A stretch of DNA of 64,000 nt from Camarhynchus parvulus (GCF_901933205.1 NC_044572.1:77373465-77437464); one strand, 5' to 3'; counted from the stretch's first letter, positions 51,525 through 63,600 are shown. Notes: generated by a model not told the origin, from the sequence alone. Numbers and translations: made by a program.

Positions 51525-52500
51525 CTGTCACAAACAACTGTCTCAGGTCGCTCAAAGAATAACCAGCTAAAAGGCACCAGCAAAAGCAGGTTTAATATTA
51601 AAGTGAAAGAGTGACAAAATTTGTTTAAAGGCTTGCCCTACTGCTTGCTAGATGGTTAAAGCACACAGAGAAAAATTGGACTAAAATCAATTCATCTAAA
51701 TCTAAAATCTACTAAAAGTAACTGACATGGAGGCTGGGGATGGAAAAAGGCTAAGAAAGGGAAAGGATAAGGATAAAAAGGAATGAGGGAGACCCAGCTA
51801 TTGAGTCACAAGGTTCAGAGTGGACCCCTTCGCCAAATTACTCCCAGAAGTGACCAATGGTTTAGGACTAAAGGTTTAAACCACACTTAAACTTAACAGC
51901 ACTTAATTGATAGCCTAATTCAAACAATTTAACAAAAGAATCTACAGAATTTACTACAAGCATGACAGTAACTCACAGGCCTAACTTACTTATTTATCTA
52001 ATATATTTAAGAATCTAAGAGACCAATATTCATGATAAATTTTCTATAGCATATTCAGACTTGCATGCACACAGACCTAAAGGAGAATTTACCTGTGAAA
52101 AATTCCCCTTGAGTTCAGCTCATGTTGGATGCCATTGCACCTTTTCAAGGGGCGAAGGTTTGAACCTTAAGCAGTGAGAGTATCGCCCAAGGTCTGTCGG
52201 TGGCTCCAAGTATAGAAAATTTGAGAGTTCACTGGCCCTGAGAGGCCCCACTCAGAAGGAGGTTGCTGATTGCAGCCTGCTGTGGTCCTGGAGAGTTCAC
52301 AGGGTCTCAGTCAGGACTGAGGTTTATAGGGTTGCAAAAGAACTGGCTTAAGTCCTAGTAATTTTCCATCCTGGAAGCAATTCAGGTCAGTCATTTCTTT
52401 GAAAATTTGATAACAAAACCACTGTTCCGCTTGGGTTGTTATTCAGGCAAGAAAAATCATTTTCTAAGGGTGTTTGTTAAAAACAGGAGCTCATCAGACA
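51525..52500 (-). mobile_element. Possible LTR-type element remnant, orientation minus
   Basis: Starts near TGTCACAAACAACTG and runs through A/G-rich sequence to GTTTGTTAAAAACAGGAGC. The texture (TGTCACA opening, GAATGAGGGAGACCC, purine-rich middle) resembles avian LTR sequence, but I cannot fix the family, borders or target duplications. The assignment is weak. Confidence 0.3.
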
Positions 52501-52535
52501 GCCTAAGTTCCTAGGAACAGTGTTTCTGATGAGCT
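52488..52535. repeat. Nested inverted repeat at an LTR boundary
   Basis: AGCTCATCAGA (52488-52498) and TCTGATGAGCT (52525-52535) are perfect complements. They enclose the 12-bp perfect palindrome GTTCCTAGGAAC (52507-52518). Confidence 0.8.
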
Positions 52536-52862
52536 GAAGAGGAGTTTTGTAGATGCTATGGAACAGAGAGAGAGAAACAAGTGGTTCTCACAGTGGCTTG
52601 TGAGAAACTTTAAAGAGTTAGAAAAATGTGGTAACTTGTTTAACTTATAAACAAGTTAACTTATAAACAATTTGCAGGTAGTGTTTTTCTACTTTATCTT
52701 TCTGTTCTTCTCAAAGACAGTGTGAAAAAGATGTTTTTGTTAGTTAACCAATCAAATAAAACCTAACATCCCTATAAAAAACGCACGATTCCTTTGAATA
52801 AAACCTTCTTTGCCTTTTCTACGATCCTGCCTCACGCCTGTTCCTGTGTCAATCTCAACACA
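52530..52862 (+). mobile_element. LTR-like element (solo LTR, ERV type), plus strand
   Basis: Shows LTR architecture on the plus strand: a CCAATC box in aaccaatcaaat (about 52747), a TATA-like cctataaaaaac (about 52771), the poly(A) signal in tgaataaaacc (about 52797), a GT/pyrimidine-rich U5-like part and an end in tctcaaca. An internal tandem repeat (TTAACTTATAAACAA twice) and a 10-bp inverted repeat (52633-52657, arms AACTTGTTTA/TAAACAAGTT) lie upstream. No gag, pol or env sequence adjoins, so it is a solo LTR at most. The left border is uncertain. Confidence 0.5.
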
Positions 52863-54511
52863 AAAGTAACAGAGTTTAGCTCAGGTGTTATTTCCTTTTT
52901 CTTTCATAAAAGTTCATTTTTCCTTTGGTCCCTGACCCCCACACACATCTCCTTGGGCAGACAGGAATCTGACATTTACCAGCTGACCAACAATACGGGG
53001 GACTGGAACAGGGACAGGCCCAGACTTGCCAGAGGTTTATGAAAGGGGAGAGCTATAGTAACCAATCTAGTAGCAAAAGGAGGCTGAAGAGGGAACACTT
53101 CAATTAAGCACAAGCAGACAAAAGGACAACCATTATACAGGACTATGGGGTATCCCAAGGGATATTTAATATCGCCTGCTGGGATATTAAATACCTCTGT
53201 TAAATGCCTGTACCCCGACATGCAGCGGGGGAAACAAGCAGGAGGAGCGAGAGCTCTGTGTGCAGTCATAAGGCTTTGACCTCACTGCAGTTACAGAGAT
53301 GTGGTGGGATGGCTCCCACAGTGGAACGCTCCTACAAAGGGCTACACACTGTTTAGGAGAGACAGACCAGGAAGGCACTCCAGTGCTGGAGCTGCCCTCT
53401 CCGTGAGGCAGCACTTGGAATGTATTGAGCTCTGTCTCAGGGTGAATGATGAGCCAGTCAGGAGCTTATGGGTCAGGACAAAAGGGCAGATGAGTAAGGC
53501 TGACACTCTGGGTGTTTGCTCCAGGCTGCCTGACCAGGAGGACAAAGTGGGTTAGCCCTTTTACAGGCAATTACAGCGTCCTCAAAGTCACAGGCCATTG
53601 TTCATGTGCGGGGCTTCAACCACCCTGACATCTGCTGGAAAGCTGCACAGCAAAGGACAAACAGGCCAGAGGGGTCCTGGAAAGCACTGATGACAACTTC
53701 CTGCCACAGGTAGTGGAGGGTCCCACAACGAACAGTGTGCTGCTCGATTCATAAATAAACAGAGAAAGCGTTGTTGGAGATGTGAAGGTGGGTACAGCCT
53801 TGGCTGTAGTGGCCATGAGATTGTGGGGTTCAGTAACAGATGAGGAGGAAGCAGGGCAACAAGTAAGATTATGACCATGGAAGAAAAGCTAACTTTAGTC
53901 ACTTCAGGAAACTTCTTGGAAGAATCCCATAGGAACAGGCCTTGCAGGGAAGAGAGGTCCAAGAGAGCTGGTCAATATTCAAGGATCACTGCCTCCAGGC
54001 TCAAGAGCAATGCATCCTGATAAGCAAGAAATCAGGCAAAGGGAGTAACACACCTGTTGGATGAAAAAAGAACTGTTGTCATTACTTATGCATACATGGG
54101 ACCTATACAGGAGATGGGAGCAAGGTCAGGCCACTTTGAATACAGAGAGAATGTCAGAGTAAACAGAAATGAGGCAAGGAAAGTCAAAGCCCATCTGGAA
54201 TTAATTCTGGCCAAAGATGTCAAGGAAAAGAAGGGCTTTTTCAAATACATCAATAGCAAAAGGAAACCAAAGGATGATGTGGGACTGTTACTAAATGGAG
54301 GGGGGTCCCTTGCTGAATACCTTCTTTGCATCAATCTTCACTGACAAGATCAGCCCTTAGGGACCTCTGACCCTGGAGACAAGGGCAAATGAACATCAGA
54401 AGGAAGACCTTCCCTTAGTCAGGAAGGATTTGGTCAGAGAACACCTAGGCAAACTTGACATCCACAAGTCCATAGGCCCTGGCAGGATGCATCCCTGCAT
54501 CCCGCGAGAGC

Positions 54512-54546
54512 AGGCAGACATCATAGCAAGGCTATGATGTCTGCCT
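54512..54546. repeat. Perfect 16-bp foldback inside CR1
   Basis: AGGCAGACATCATAGC (54512-54527) and GCTATGATGTCTGCCT (54531-54546) are exact reverse complements with loop AAG. CR1 copies normally continue after this left arm with unrelated sequence, so the right arm looks newly made by copying the left. Confidence 0.9.
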
Positions 54547-54839
54547 ATGATCACCTTTGAAAGGTCGTGGAGATCAGTAGAGGTGCCTGAGGGCTGAAAG
54601 AAAGCAAATGTCACCCCAAACTTAAAAAAGGGTAAGAAGGAAGACTCAGGGAATGACCAGCCAGTCAGCCTCACTTCAATCCATGGAAAAGAGATGGTAT
54701 GCCTAATTCTGAAGTGACAAAACAAAGCTGGGAGGAGTGACCAATACCCCATAACACTGTGCAGCCTTTCAGAAGGACCTTGACAGGCTGCAAAGATGGA
54801 CAAAGAACTGCCTGAAATTCAACAAGGGCAAGTGCAATG

Positions 54840-55148
54840 TTGTCATCTTATTGCAGGGGTTCCATACTGTTGTCTCCTATCACAAAAGTTTCATACCTTC
54901 TTGGTGTTTCTCATGGGCAGCTCCTCAGAGCACTGACTCTTTCTTCTTCACAAAGCAGCCAACTGACTCCAGTTCCCCTCCCAACCAGCCACCCCACTCT
55001 TTTATAGCACTCTTCTTCTCATTGGTTACAGCTGTGGCCTGTTAAAGTCAGGCCTGTTCCTAATCCTTGATAATTGGCCCAGCTGCAACTCCTTAGGGGT
55101 AAGATTACTTTCTATATTATCTTTATTTTCTTATATTCTATCCCCCTA
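54840..55148. mobile_element. ~309-bp LTR-like insertion within the CR1
   Basis: CR1 similarity stops after aagtgcaatg and resumes at atgcagggtcctgcctctgg. CAATG occurs on both sides (54835-54839, 55149-55153), consistent with a 5-bp target duplication. The insert has no LINE features. It contains attggttacagctgtggcct and ends near tatccccctaca, resembling solo LTRs of avian endogenous retroviruses. Family not determined. Confidence 0.55.
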
Positions 55149-55857
55149 CAATGCAGGGTCCTGCCTCTGGAGAAGAATAACCTTATGCACCAGGACAGGC
55201 TGGAGCTCAACCAGCTGGAAAGCAGCTCTGTGGAGAAGGACCTGAGAGACCTCATGGATAAGAAACTGTCCACGGGGTGCATTAAAAATAGCACTACAAG
55301 CAGGTTGAGGGAAGTGATCCTGCCCCTCTGCTCAGCCCTGGTGAGACCACATCTGGAGTGCTGTGTGCAGTTCTGGGCTCGTCAGTACAAGAAAGACATG
55401 GAGCTCCTGGAGCAGGTCCAGCAGAGGGTGAAAAAGATGATTACAGGACTGGAGCATCTCTGTTATGAGGAAAGGCTGAGGCAACTGGGCCTGATCAGCC
55501 TTGAGAAGAGAACTGAGGTGGAGTCTTATCAATGTTGATAAGCATCTCAAGGGAGAGTGTCCAGAGGATGTAGTCAGGCTCTTGTAAGTGCCAAGTAGGA
55601 CAAGAGGCAGAAACTGATGCACAGGAAGTTCCACCTGAACATGAGGAAGGACTTTATGGTACAGGGGCCTGAGAACTGGGGCAGATTGCCCAAAGAGGTT
55701 GTGGAGTCTCTCTTACCGGAGGTATTCAAGAATTGTCTGGACACAATCCTGTCCCACATGCTCTAGGGAACAGAGATGACCCTGCTTGAGAAGGGAGGTT
55801 GGACCAGATAACCCACTGTGGTCCCTTCCAACCTGATCCATCCTGCCACTCTGTGAA

Positions 55858-57172
55858 ACATCCTCTCATTTGAATGCATTAGAATTAAAAAACAGTAGGT
55901 TCTGATGAAATTCCATCTTCAAGTCCTGCTTTCTCAGTCATAAGGAAGGCTCTTGCATGCACTCTGCACAATTTCATGTAAAGGAGACTATCTATTCTGC
56001 ATTCTGAAAGACATTTCCCTTTTTTCTTACACCTTGCCTTCTGAGAGAGTATTTCCCCATTCATACTGCCAGATTCATGTCTAGGTACAGTGCCAGTACC
56101 TAGACAGTTTTCTCTACCAGACATTTCTCTATTTAGGCATTTCTCTCACTAGGAACTTCTCAGTTTACTAAACCTAACATCGCACCTAATGTTTTTACTT
56201 AGATCACTCTTTCTACAAATAAAGCCAAAATGCCCAAACTTGCTGATTCACAGTAATTTTGGTTCTTCCTCGGCAATGACAGCTCCAGTATGAGCTTGCC
56301 TGTTCCATAAACTCTAAACAAATGCTAGATTCAAAAATGTTGCTGGCCTGCTTGGCCTGCTCTCACACGATGTTGACCGAAGAGTGGAGCTAAACCTATA
56401 AAGTCATTATCGACTCTCCACCACGCATAATCAAACAGGTAATGCCATCTAAGAGATTACAGTAATTAGCTCCAAAATTAGATCCATGAAAATCAATTAT
56501 TCTTACTGATCTTTTACATGGCATGATCACACAGACAGGAAGATCAGCATAGTTTGGTGTTAAACACCTATAAGATATTGCATAAACATTTTATGGGATT
56601 GCTGTACAGTACTATTTCTGGGGTAAAAACACTTGTTTGGAGTGGCTTAACTGGCTTTGACCATAGATGTTGAGCCATACACTTTCTCCTGTAAACTCCC
56701 TTGTCCCAAGTCCTAAACAGTTACATCAGAAATATTATTCTTTCTAATAAGACATATAAATGTTTATAATTGTTAAAATAAGTGTATATAATTGCTACAT
56801 TAGCTCAATTCTATAAAACCCGGATTCAGAAAAGAACAACACTGCATTTGAGCATGCAATATTTACTACTGTCCTTGCATATTTTTACTAAACAAAAAGG
56901 AATATCTGATGTGGGAGATATTAGAGCTTCCTGATCATGATCTCTATTACAGAAAATATAAAATTGAAGCATTATTCTTCCATATATTAATTCATTGTTG
57001 AGTTCTACTCTTAAAGCTTTGAGTTCATAGGCATTAAGAAGCACAACCTCTAGAAGTGAGCGAAAAAAGTCCCAAACACTAGCATTTTTGAGTAAGAAGC
57101 AGCATCAACACTCATATATTTTTGTCAGTTGTGTTAAATTTTTCATCTTATGCCACCTGGTATTATGCACCT
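55858..57172. other. Intergenic, unassigned
   Basis: AT-rich sequence without recognised genes or repeats; only short chance open frames (for example minus 55885-56124 and 56826-57044). Confidence 0.5.
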
Positions 57173-58200
57173 CGTATTGGGTTTGCATGACAAGGTTCTG
57201 GTAATGGCAAGGGGAAGAAGGAGGAGAACTACAGGGGCAGCTTCTGTGAAGAGCTGCCAGAAGCTCTCCCTATGTCTGCAGAGCCGATGCCTGCCAGCTC
57301 CAATGCAGACCTGCTGCTGGCCAAGGCCGAGCACATCAGTGATGGTGATAGTCCCTCTGGGATAACACATGTAAGAAGGACAAAAACCTGCTGTGCAACA
57401 ACAGGTGGGAGACAGGAATGAGAACATGTGGGAGAAACAACACTGCTGACACCAAAGTCAGTGAAGAAGGAAGGGAGGAGATGAGATGCTTCAGTCACTG
57501 GAGCATAGATTCCCCTGCAGCTCATGGTGCAGCCCGGGGTGGGGTAGCTGTCCCTCCGCAGCCCATGAAGGTCCATGGTGGAGCAGAGATCCATCTGCAG
57601 CCAACTGAGGACTCTTTTGTGAACCATCCACATTTGGGCAGGTGAATGCCCAAACGAGGCTGTGATCTTGTGGGAAACCCACACTAGACCAGCTTTAGTG
57701 GCAGGATTTGTGACCCCACAGGGGGCCCTCACTGGAGCAGCCTGTTCCTGAAGGACTGCACCTCATGGAAGGGACCCTACACTGGAGCAGGGGAAGAATG
57801 TAAGGATTCCTCCCCCTGAGGAGGAAGGAACACCAGAGACAACATGATGAACACACTACAGCCCCCACGCCCTGTTGCCCTGCACCACTGTGGGGAGGAG
57901 GAGGGGGATGAGAAATCAGGAGTAAAGTTAAGCCTGGGAAGAAGGGAGGCATGGGGGGAAGGTCTTTGGAAGGTGGTTTTAAGATCTGGTTTTATTTCTC
58001 ATTATTTGATTGGTAAATAAACTAATTTCCTAGCACTGAGTCTGTTTTGCCTATGACAGTAACTGGTGAGTGATCTCTCCCTGTCCTTATCTTGACTGCT
58101 GAGCCTTTCATTGTATTTTCTCTCCCCTGCCCAGTTGAGGAGGGGAGTCATGGAGTGGCTGTGTGGGCATCTGGCACAAAGCCACAGTCAAGCTACCACA
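57173..58200 (+). mobile_element. Solo LTR, ERVL-like avian type
   Basis: Begins near tattgggtttgcatgacaag, a characteristic opening of a common avian LTR. It continues with the G/A-rich aggggcagcttctgtgaaga, ctggccaaggccgagcacat and gtgatggtgatagtccctct. It has a poly(A) signal AATAAA (58016-58021) in ttggtaaataaactaatttc and ends in the usual gaggaggggagtcatggagt ... ctaccaca. About 1.03 kb, with no internal viral genes at either side, so a solo LTR. Open frames on its minus strand (57143-57732) are shadows. No clear target duplication. Confidence 0.65.
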
Positions 58201-58699
58201 TAGTTTAGTTTACAAGGTCAGTCAGGTCCCATGTATCCCAACTGCCCAACAGATAAATATTTCAGTGAACACAAGAGTATTTTGAAATGCACAGGCTTGT
58301 ACACAAAATACTTTAAAGACATGTCACAGTCCTATTGCATTTTGCATATCACAGGACAACACTTAATGCACTCCTGTTCCATAGTTAAATATTATATTAC
58401 AGTTAAATAAAAGAACAAAGAGGATGTAATTTCAAACATATTCCTCAATAGAGACTTTAGGGATGCTAAGGCTAAGAGAGTGTTCAGAGAAAACTGTTTG
58501 CCAATTATTAATTGGAAAGTTATTCTTCACTTAAATGGTAACTGGGAAAGATATCAGAACTTAGTGAAAAGATGCAGGAAAAATTCCACAAAAGCATGCA
58601 TGAAGCTTCAGGATGAAATAGGATTAACTAAAAATGCATGGTACATATGTCACCTATGACACAAGTCTTTAAAGACTTTTGAGGAATCTCGGCAACTAA
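58201..58699. other. Intergenic, unassigned
   Basis: Nothing recognised. The last part may already be degraded CR1. Confidence 0.4.
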
Positions 58700-60232
58700 A
58701 GTATTATAATAAAGGATATAATGAGTAGACACCTGAAGAAATATGATCTATTGAGAAGAAACAGCATAGGTACTGATTAATAAAGCTCTGCTCTAGAAGT
58801 CTGCTGAAGTTCTCTGACAGATCTCTGAATGAGGGCAGTCTGGTTTACCTGGATTTCAAAAATAGTTTTGGCAAAATTCATCACCTAAGGCTTAAAGGGA
58901 GCTATGTATACACATAAGAAGTCCTGATGTGTGTAAATAATTGGCTAGAAGATAGGGAACAGACAGTAAGAGAAAACAATCCATTCCAAACAAAGGAAGG
59001 AGATAATTCCTGAGGTTCAGGAGATGCTCTAAGATCTTCAACCTATTGAACAGTGAACTGGAAAATGATGAAGAGCAAGCTTAGAGTTTAGTGATGACAT
59101 CAAGTTATTCAGGAAAGCCAGGATAAGGGCAGACTGAAAAAACCTGCGTGACTTTACAAAACTGAATAGTTGTCCAATTAAATAGCAAATAAATTCCAAG
59201 TAGATAAAGTGAGGCGGGTGAGGTGAGGGGGAAGCCCTCACCAGAATGAGCCATACAGCAGGCTCTGAAGTGAACATTAGCACTTAGGGACAAAATTGTG
59301 ATGTTTCATTAGTTACAGGAAAAAAAAAGGGGGAAAAAAATAAAGCAGTCCCTAGAAATTATTACAAAAGCAAACCATGGCACAGTGTTATGAAACTATT
59401 AATATCTTTGATCTGTTCTGACTTCTAACAACTGCAGAGATGATGTGACTAGAACCACACAAGAAAGTTATTTCTTGTTGAGAAATCTTATTTCAGTTAT
59501 AGAACTGAAAAAAATTCAGGAAAAGGGAAGATGGATGTTCAAAGTCATACCTTATTAAAAGTGACTACAACACAAGAGTGCTGCAATGGTGAGAGAGACT
59601 AAGACACAATTCCTCAGCCTCAAAGTAGAGACAAGTAAGAAAGCACCATGGGTATGACTGGACAAAGAGTCAATAATCCTGCACTGGTAGGACAAGGGAA
59701 ATAATTCTTCCCCTCCTTCTACCATTTGTGAGACCACATATGGAATACTTTGTACAGTCTGGGCCAACCCAAGACAAGACAGACGCTGACATACTGGAAG
59801 AAGTCCGGAGGGCCCCTGGAACGTCAGTGGCACACGGCTGATGACACAGAAGGAAAGGCTGGGAGAGCTGGGTTCACTCTGGAAGACAGAGGTTACAGAG
59901 TACCTGATGTGTGGTTATAGAATGGATAGGGACAGAGCCCTTCCCTGCAAGGTGCAGAACCACATTAGAGGAAATGGGTGAAATAAGAAATTTTGAATAG
60001 ATAATAAGAAAATATTCTTCACAATGAATGTAGCCAAATGTTCAAACAGGTTGCCCAGAGTGCATTGCAGAATCTCTAGCCCTCAGAGGTGATCAGAGCT
60101 AATCTGGGCATGACACCAAGCAACATGTCACAGCCAAGGAACAGGGGTGCTGACTGTGTATGTGTGGAGAGAAAGGTCAGATCAAATGTCTTACAGGTGC
60201 TCCTTCCAAACTAACCTAGTCTGTGATCCTGT
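58700..60232 (+). mobile_element. Ancient CR1 LINE copy, plus strand
   Basis: Heavily mutated ORF2 is still visible: tttacctggatttcaaaaat (VYLDFQK, the RT motif), aattggctagaagatagggaacag (NWLEDREQ), and the end caggtgctccttccaaactaacctag, the CR1 3' sequence. Several deletions; older than the other copies. Confidence 0.7.
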
Positions 60233-62740
60233 CAGGAAATGAAGCTAATGGAAAACAAGCTGAAACAAAAAAGAAAAAGGAGGGAAATTCATTCCATTTT
60301 GAGTTGGAATCCTCAACTGAATTCAATACTTACTCTATGATGACATCAGCGTTTTCAAACATATTTCAGAAGCATTAGAATGCTTTTATATTTGTAAACT
60401 CCTTTGAAACAACCACTTGCAAAGCTTTCTCCTTGGTTTTCATCCATTGTTTACACTTTAGTCCCTAGCACCAGACCCACAGTCCCTAACTTAATTCTGT
60501 GCATTACAGCTCACCCATGCAACTGCTCACTGGTTGCTAGTCCTAGTTTTTCCCATCCCAAACTCAAACTGCACACAAACCTTTCAAACCCTGGCAGGCA
60601 AAACATCAAAGTACAGGAAGATCAAAGCCAGACAACCTATTAATTATTATTTTTTTTCTGAAAAAGACATCTAAACTTTCAATGGCTGGGAACGAAGCAT
60701 CCATTTCTTCTCTCACACTAATGTTTATACCAGAGTGCTTTCAGTAAAATTATTCATATAAACCAAGCCCAAGAAAAATCAACAGCAAAAAAAGGAGAAC
60801 CGGCATCCATCAAGCATTCTTTTTTTCCATTAGCTAAATTACAAAACCTATTCCAGAAGAGCTTTTCACTAATTTCTGTTCATATCTTTCATGGTATATG
60901 TCAGGAAAGCAGAGCCCAGTAATCTAGAATGGATGCAACTTTAATCAAAATCCAAGAGTTCCCTTATTTGTAGTCTATCCTTTCTATGGAAACCTCACCT
61001 CATCCTCCCCTATCCAGATTCCATTCCCCCTTTTCTGAGGAGATGGGGGGGATTTTTGAACACCAGTGACTGAAGGGAGTGTCACAGAGAGTAAAAATTT
61101 GGTGCAGGGGGAACATACTATCATCCTCAAATGTTCAATGTTATAATCCTTAGGGCAGTGGGATGACATTGCCATTATCCTACAGTTGGTTAAACCCAAA
61201 TTTTAACATTTTAACCCCAGTATGCTTTCTGAGTCTAATTATCCCATGGTCACTTTAAAAGTGCCTGAGGAACATCTGACTCCTTCCCAGGCTTACCTAT
61301 TAACTGTTTGGAGTTAGCTGCATTTGGGTGCTGGATAGAACCGCCCACATTACTGAAATAACTGAATGCTAGCAAGGGAAAGCAAATTGCCTCTGGCTAA
61401 GCTGGGGATGGTTTTGCAAGTTATGGGCAGTGTTCACTAGAGCAGCAGCTTGGCATCCTGCAGCGACCTGAAAAAAGGGCGAGTATAGGAGAAACTCTCT
61501 CATTTGTGCCCATCTCTCTACCTCCTTTTCCTTGCAAAAAGGCTGGCTTTTCTCCTGTGGACTGTTAAGATTTCCTGTTAGGATTCCCTCTGCTCCTTCT
61601 CTCAAAACCAGGGAAGCAAACAACTACTCCTCAGCCTAGGAAAACATGAGACGCCCAAGTGACAGCGGAAGGAGTGCTCAGCAACTGTGAGCAGCTGCTT
61701 GCATACATAGGAGACAGCTGCCTGCTTTCCAGCACACAGAGCACACTCTGTTTTGACCAAGTCTTTTTAGGACAAATTTTTATTCATCAGCACAAAACTC
61801 AAGCAAGAGAACAAAGTATTTCTCCAGCCTTGCTGCAACTACTTCCCATTTGTCTTCATGTGTGTTTCAGGTTACTAGCAGAGCCTGTCTCTTTCCTTTT
61901 GCTCTCTCAGACTTTCAGAGACAACACTTAATCACATTTTAGCTGGGCTTATTATTCAGGTAGGTCTGCCTGGCTCTGGGTTTTTAGACATAAGAGCATA
62001 GAAGTATAACTAATTAGCATAAAACTAAAATATCCTTTAGAATAATGTTTATTGCCTATTTAGAATAACATTCTGTACATTTCCTCTTAGGTGCTAGAGA
62101 GAGCATGTGGAATAAGAAAAATAAAGTAACTCCTTCCCAGGGTTATTTGGTGAAAACACACAACAGGCTTGCAATCCAGAGCCAATGTTACAACTTTTAC
62201 CTCAAGAGAAAAAAAATACAACACATTGACCTTCAAGTGAGTGTGACTCCTTTTCCCATTAAAAAACCATCCTAATGGGGTGGCTGAAGCCTGAAACAGA
62301 TGTCAATTCCCAATCCAAAATTATTATTCTTGCTTTTGCAGTAAAAAATATTTTATTTTACACACTTTATCCTGTGAAACACCTTCAACGATTCAAATTT
62401 TTGGCTCTCCTTATTCAGCAACAGATGCTCAAGTGACCATTCTCACCAGGCATGCTCCCCAGAATTCAGATTCCCAGCAGTCACATCAGCTATTACACAC
62501 ATCACCAGCTCGAACATAGTGCCACGCTTCCATCTGGAGCCTGGGGCTGGCCAGATAGGGAGCAGTGCAGATGACAGGACATCATGGTACAGATTTTAAG
62601 TACGTTTCCTGGATATTTAAGATGCAGATGTAAGTCATCAAACTCTCATAGGCTCAATTGTGGTTATAGAAGCTTCCAGTATTATGACAATAGCAACTTA
62701 CTTCCATTTGGTTTTTTTTAGCATCTTGGGGACTTTTATC
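60233..62740. other. Intergenic stretch before RETREG1
   Basis: About 2.5 kb, AT-rich. No gene, CR1, LTR or RNA gene recognised. Short open frames (60404-60643, 61369-61623, 61659-61931) have no protein signature. Confidence 0.5.
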
Positions 62741-62741
62741 T

Positions 62742-63235
62742 TAGAATCATGGAATCACAGAATGTCGAGGAGCTGGAATAGACCTTAAAGATCATCTAGT
62801 CTCACCTCTCCTGCCACGGGCAGGGATACCTCCCACTAGACCAAGGTGCTCCATGCTTTATCCAGCCTGGCTTTAAGTGCTGCCCGGGATGGGGCATCCA
62901 CAACGTCCCTGGGACACGCCTTCCAGTGTTAACCATCCTCATGGCAAAGAATTTCTTCCTAATGTCTAACCGAAATTTCCCCTCTTTCAATTTGAACCCA
63001 TTACCCCGTGTCCTATCACTGCAGTCCCTGACAAAGTGTCCCTCTCCAGCTTCCCTACAGGCTCCCTTCAGATAGGGAGGTTTCGATAAGGTCTGCACAC
63101 AATCTCCTCAATCCAAGCTGAACAGCCCCGATTTCCTCAGCCTGTCTTCACAGGGGAGATACTCCAGCGCTCTTATCAACTTGGTGGCAAGTTGATAAGC
63201 ACTCCTCTGGACGCGCTCCAGCCGTGCTTGCCTGT
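62742..63235 (-). mobile_element. CR1 LINE fragment (3' end), minus strand
   Basis: Starts with the complement of the 3' repeats (agaatcatggaatcacagaa). It follows the CR1 3' region closely (agaccttaaagatcatctag, ccgggatggggcatccacaa, tcctcagcctgtcttcacag, ctcctctggacgcgctccag). Less diverged than the copy at 50388. It ends roughly 370 bp before the RETREG1 start codon, just outside the CpG island. Confidence 0.92.
63172..63199. repeat. Perfect 12-bp foldback inside CR1
   Basis: CTTATCAACTTG (63172-63183) and CAAGTTGATAAG (63188-63199) are exact reverse complements with loop GTGG. About 13 bases of the right arm appear inserted relative to the usual CR1 text (ggtggc/cctcctctgg). Confidence 0.9.
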
Positions 63236-63600
63236 GGCACACACACGCAAGGAGCAGATGAAGGAAGGACAAGTCTCACTGGCAACACCTTCCAGCAGGC
63301 TTCACCTTCCCAAATCTAGACAGCAACTGGGTCGCCCAGCCTTCCCCCAGCAGGGAACCGGTCTCTCCCTGAGGCTGGGGACACTCCCGCCAGGGGCGGC
63401 AGCCTCGGGCCCTCCCTCTCCCGGCACCTCCCCCGTCCCGCCGGCCGGGCCCGCCCCGCGGCACCTGCGCGGAGGCGGTGCGGGGTAACGCGGGGGCAGC
63501 GCCGCGCCCCGCCCCGGGCCCGCCCCCGCCGCCCCGGCCCGCCCGGCCCCAGCCCCGGCTCCGCCCGGCCCAGCCGCAGCCCGGCGGCCGCACCGGAGCC

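Larger units (their letters stand above)
53195..55857 (+). mobile_element. CR1 LINE, long but decayed copy, plus strand, split by an insertion
   Basis: The 5' part retains endonuclease-like ORF2 sequence (in one frame MVGWLPQWNAPTKGYTLFRR, then CIELCLRVNDEPVRSLWVRT and DTLGVCSRLPDQED). About 53590-54040 gives a degenerate continuation. Then come EARKVKAHLELILAKDVKEK with FFKYINSKRKPKDDVG (54057-54344) and the RT start LKKGKKEDSGN...PVSLTSI (about 54625-54680). The catalytic palm is absent: sequence jumps near 54710-54725 to the later TKLGGV-type region. After the insertion at 54840-55148 it resumes with the 3' part (LEQVQQRVKKMITGLEHLCY) and the CR1 3' end ggttggaccagataaccc. Many frameshifts and stops; non-functional. 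Confidence 0.88.

Noticed and set aside
57143..57732. Minus-strand ORFs up to 167 codons
   Set aside because: They lie wholly inside the solo LTR and reflect its base composition.
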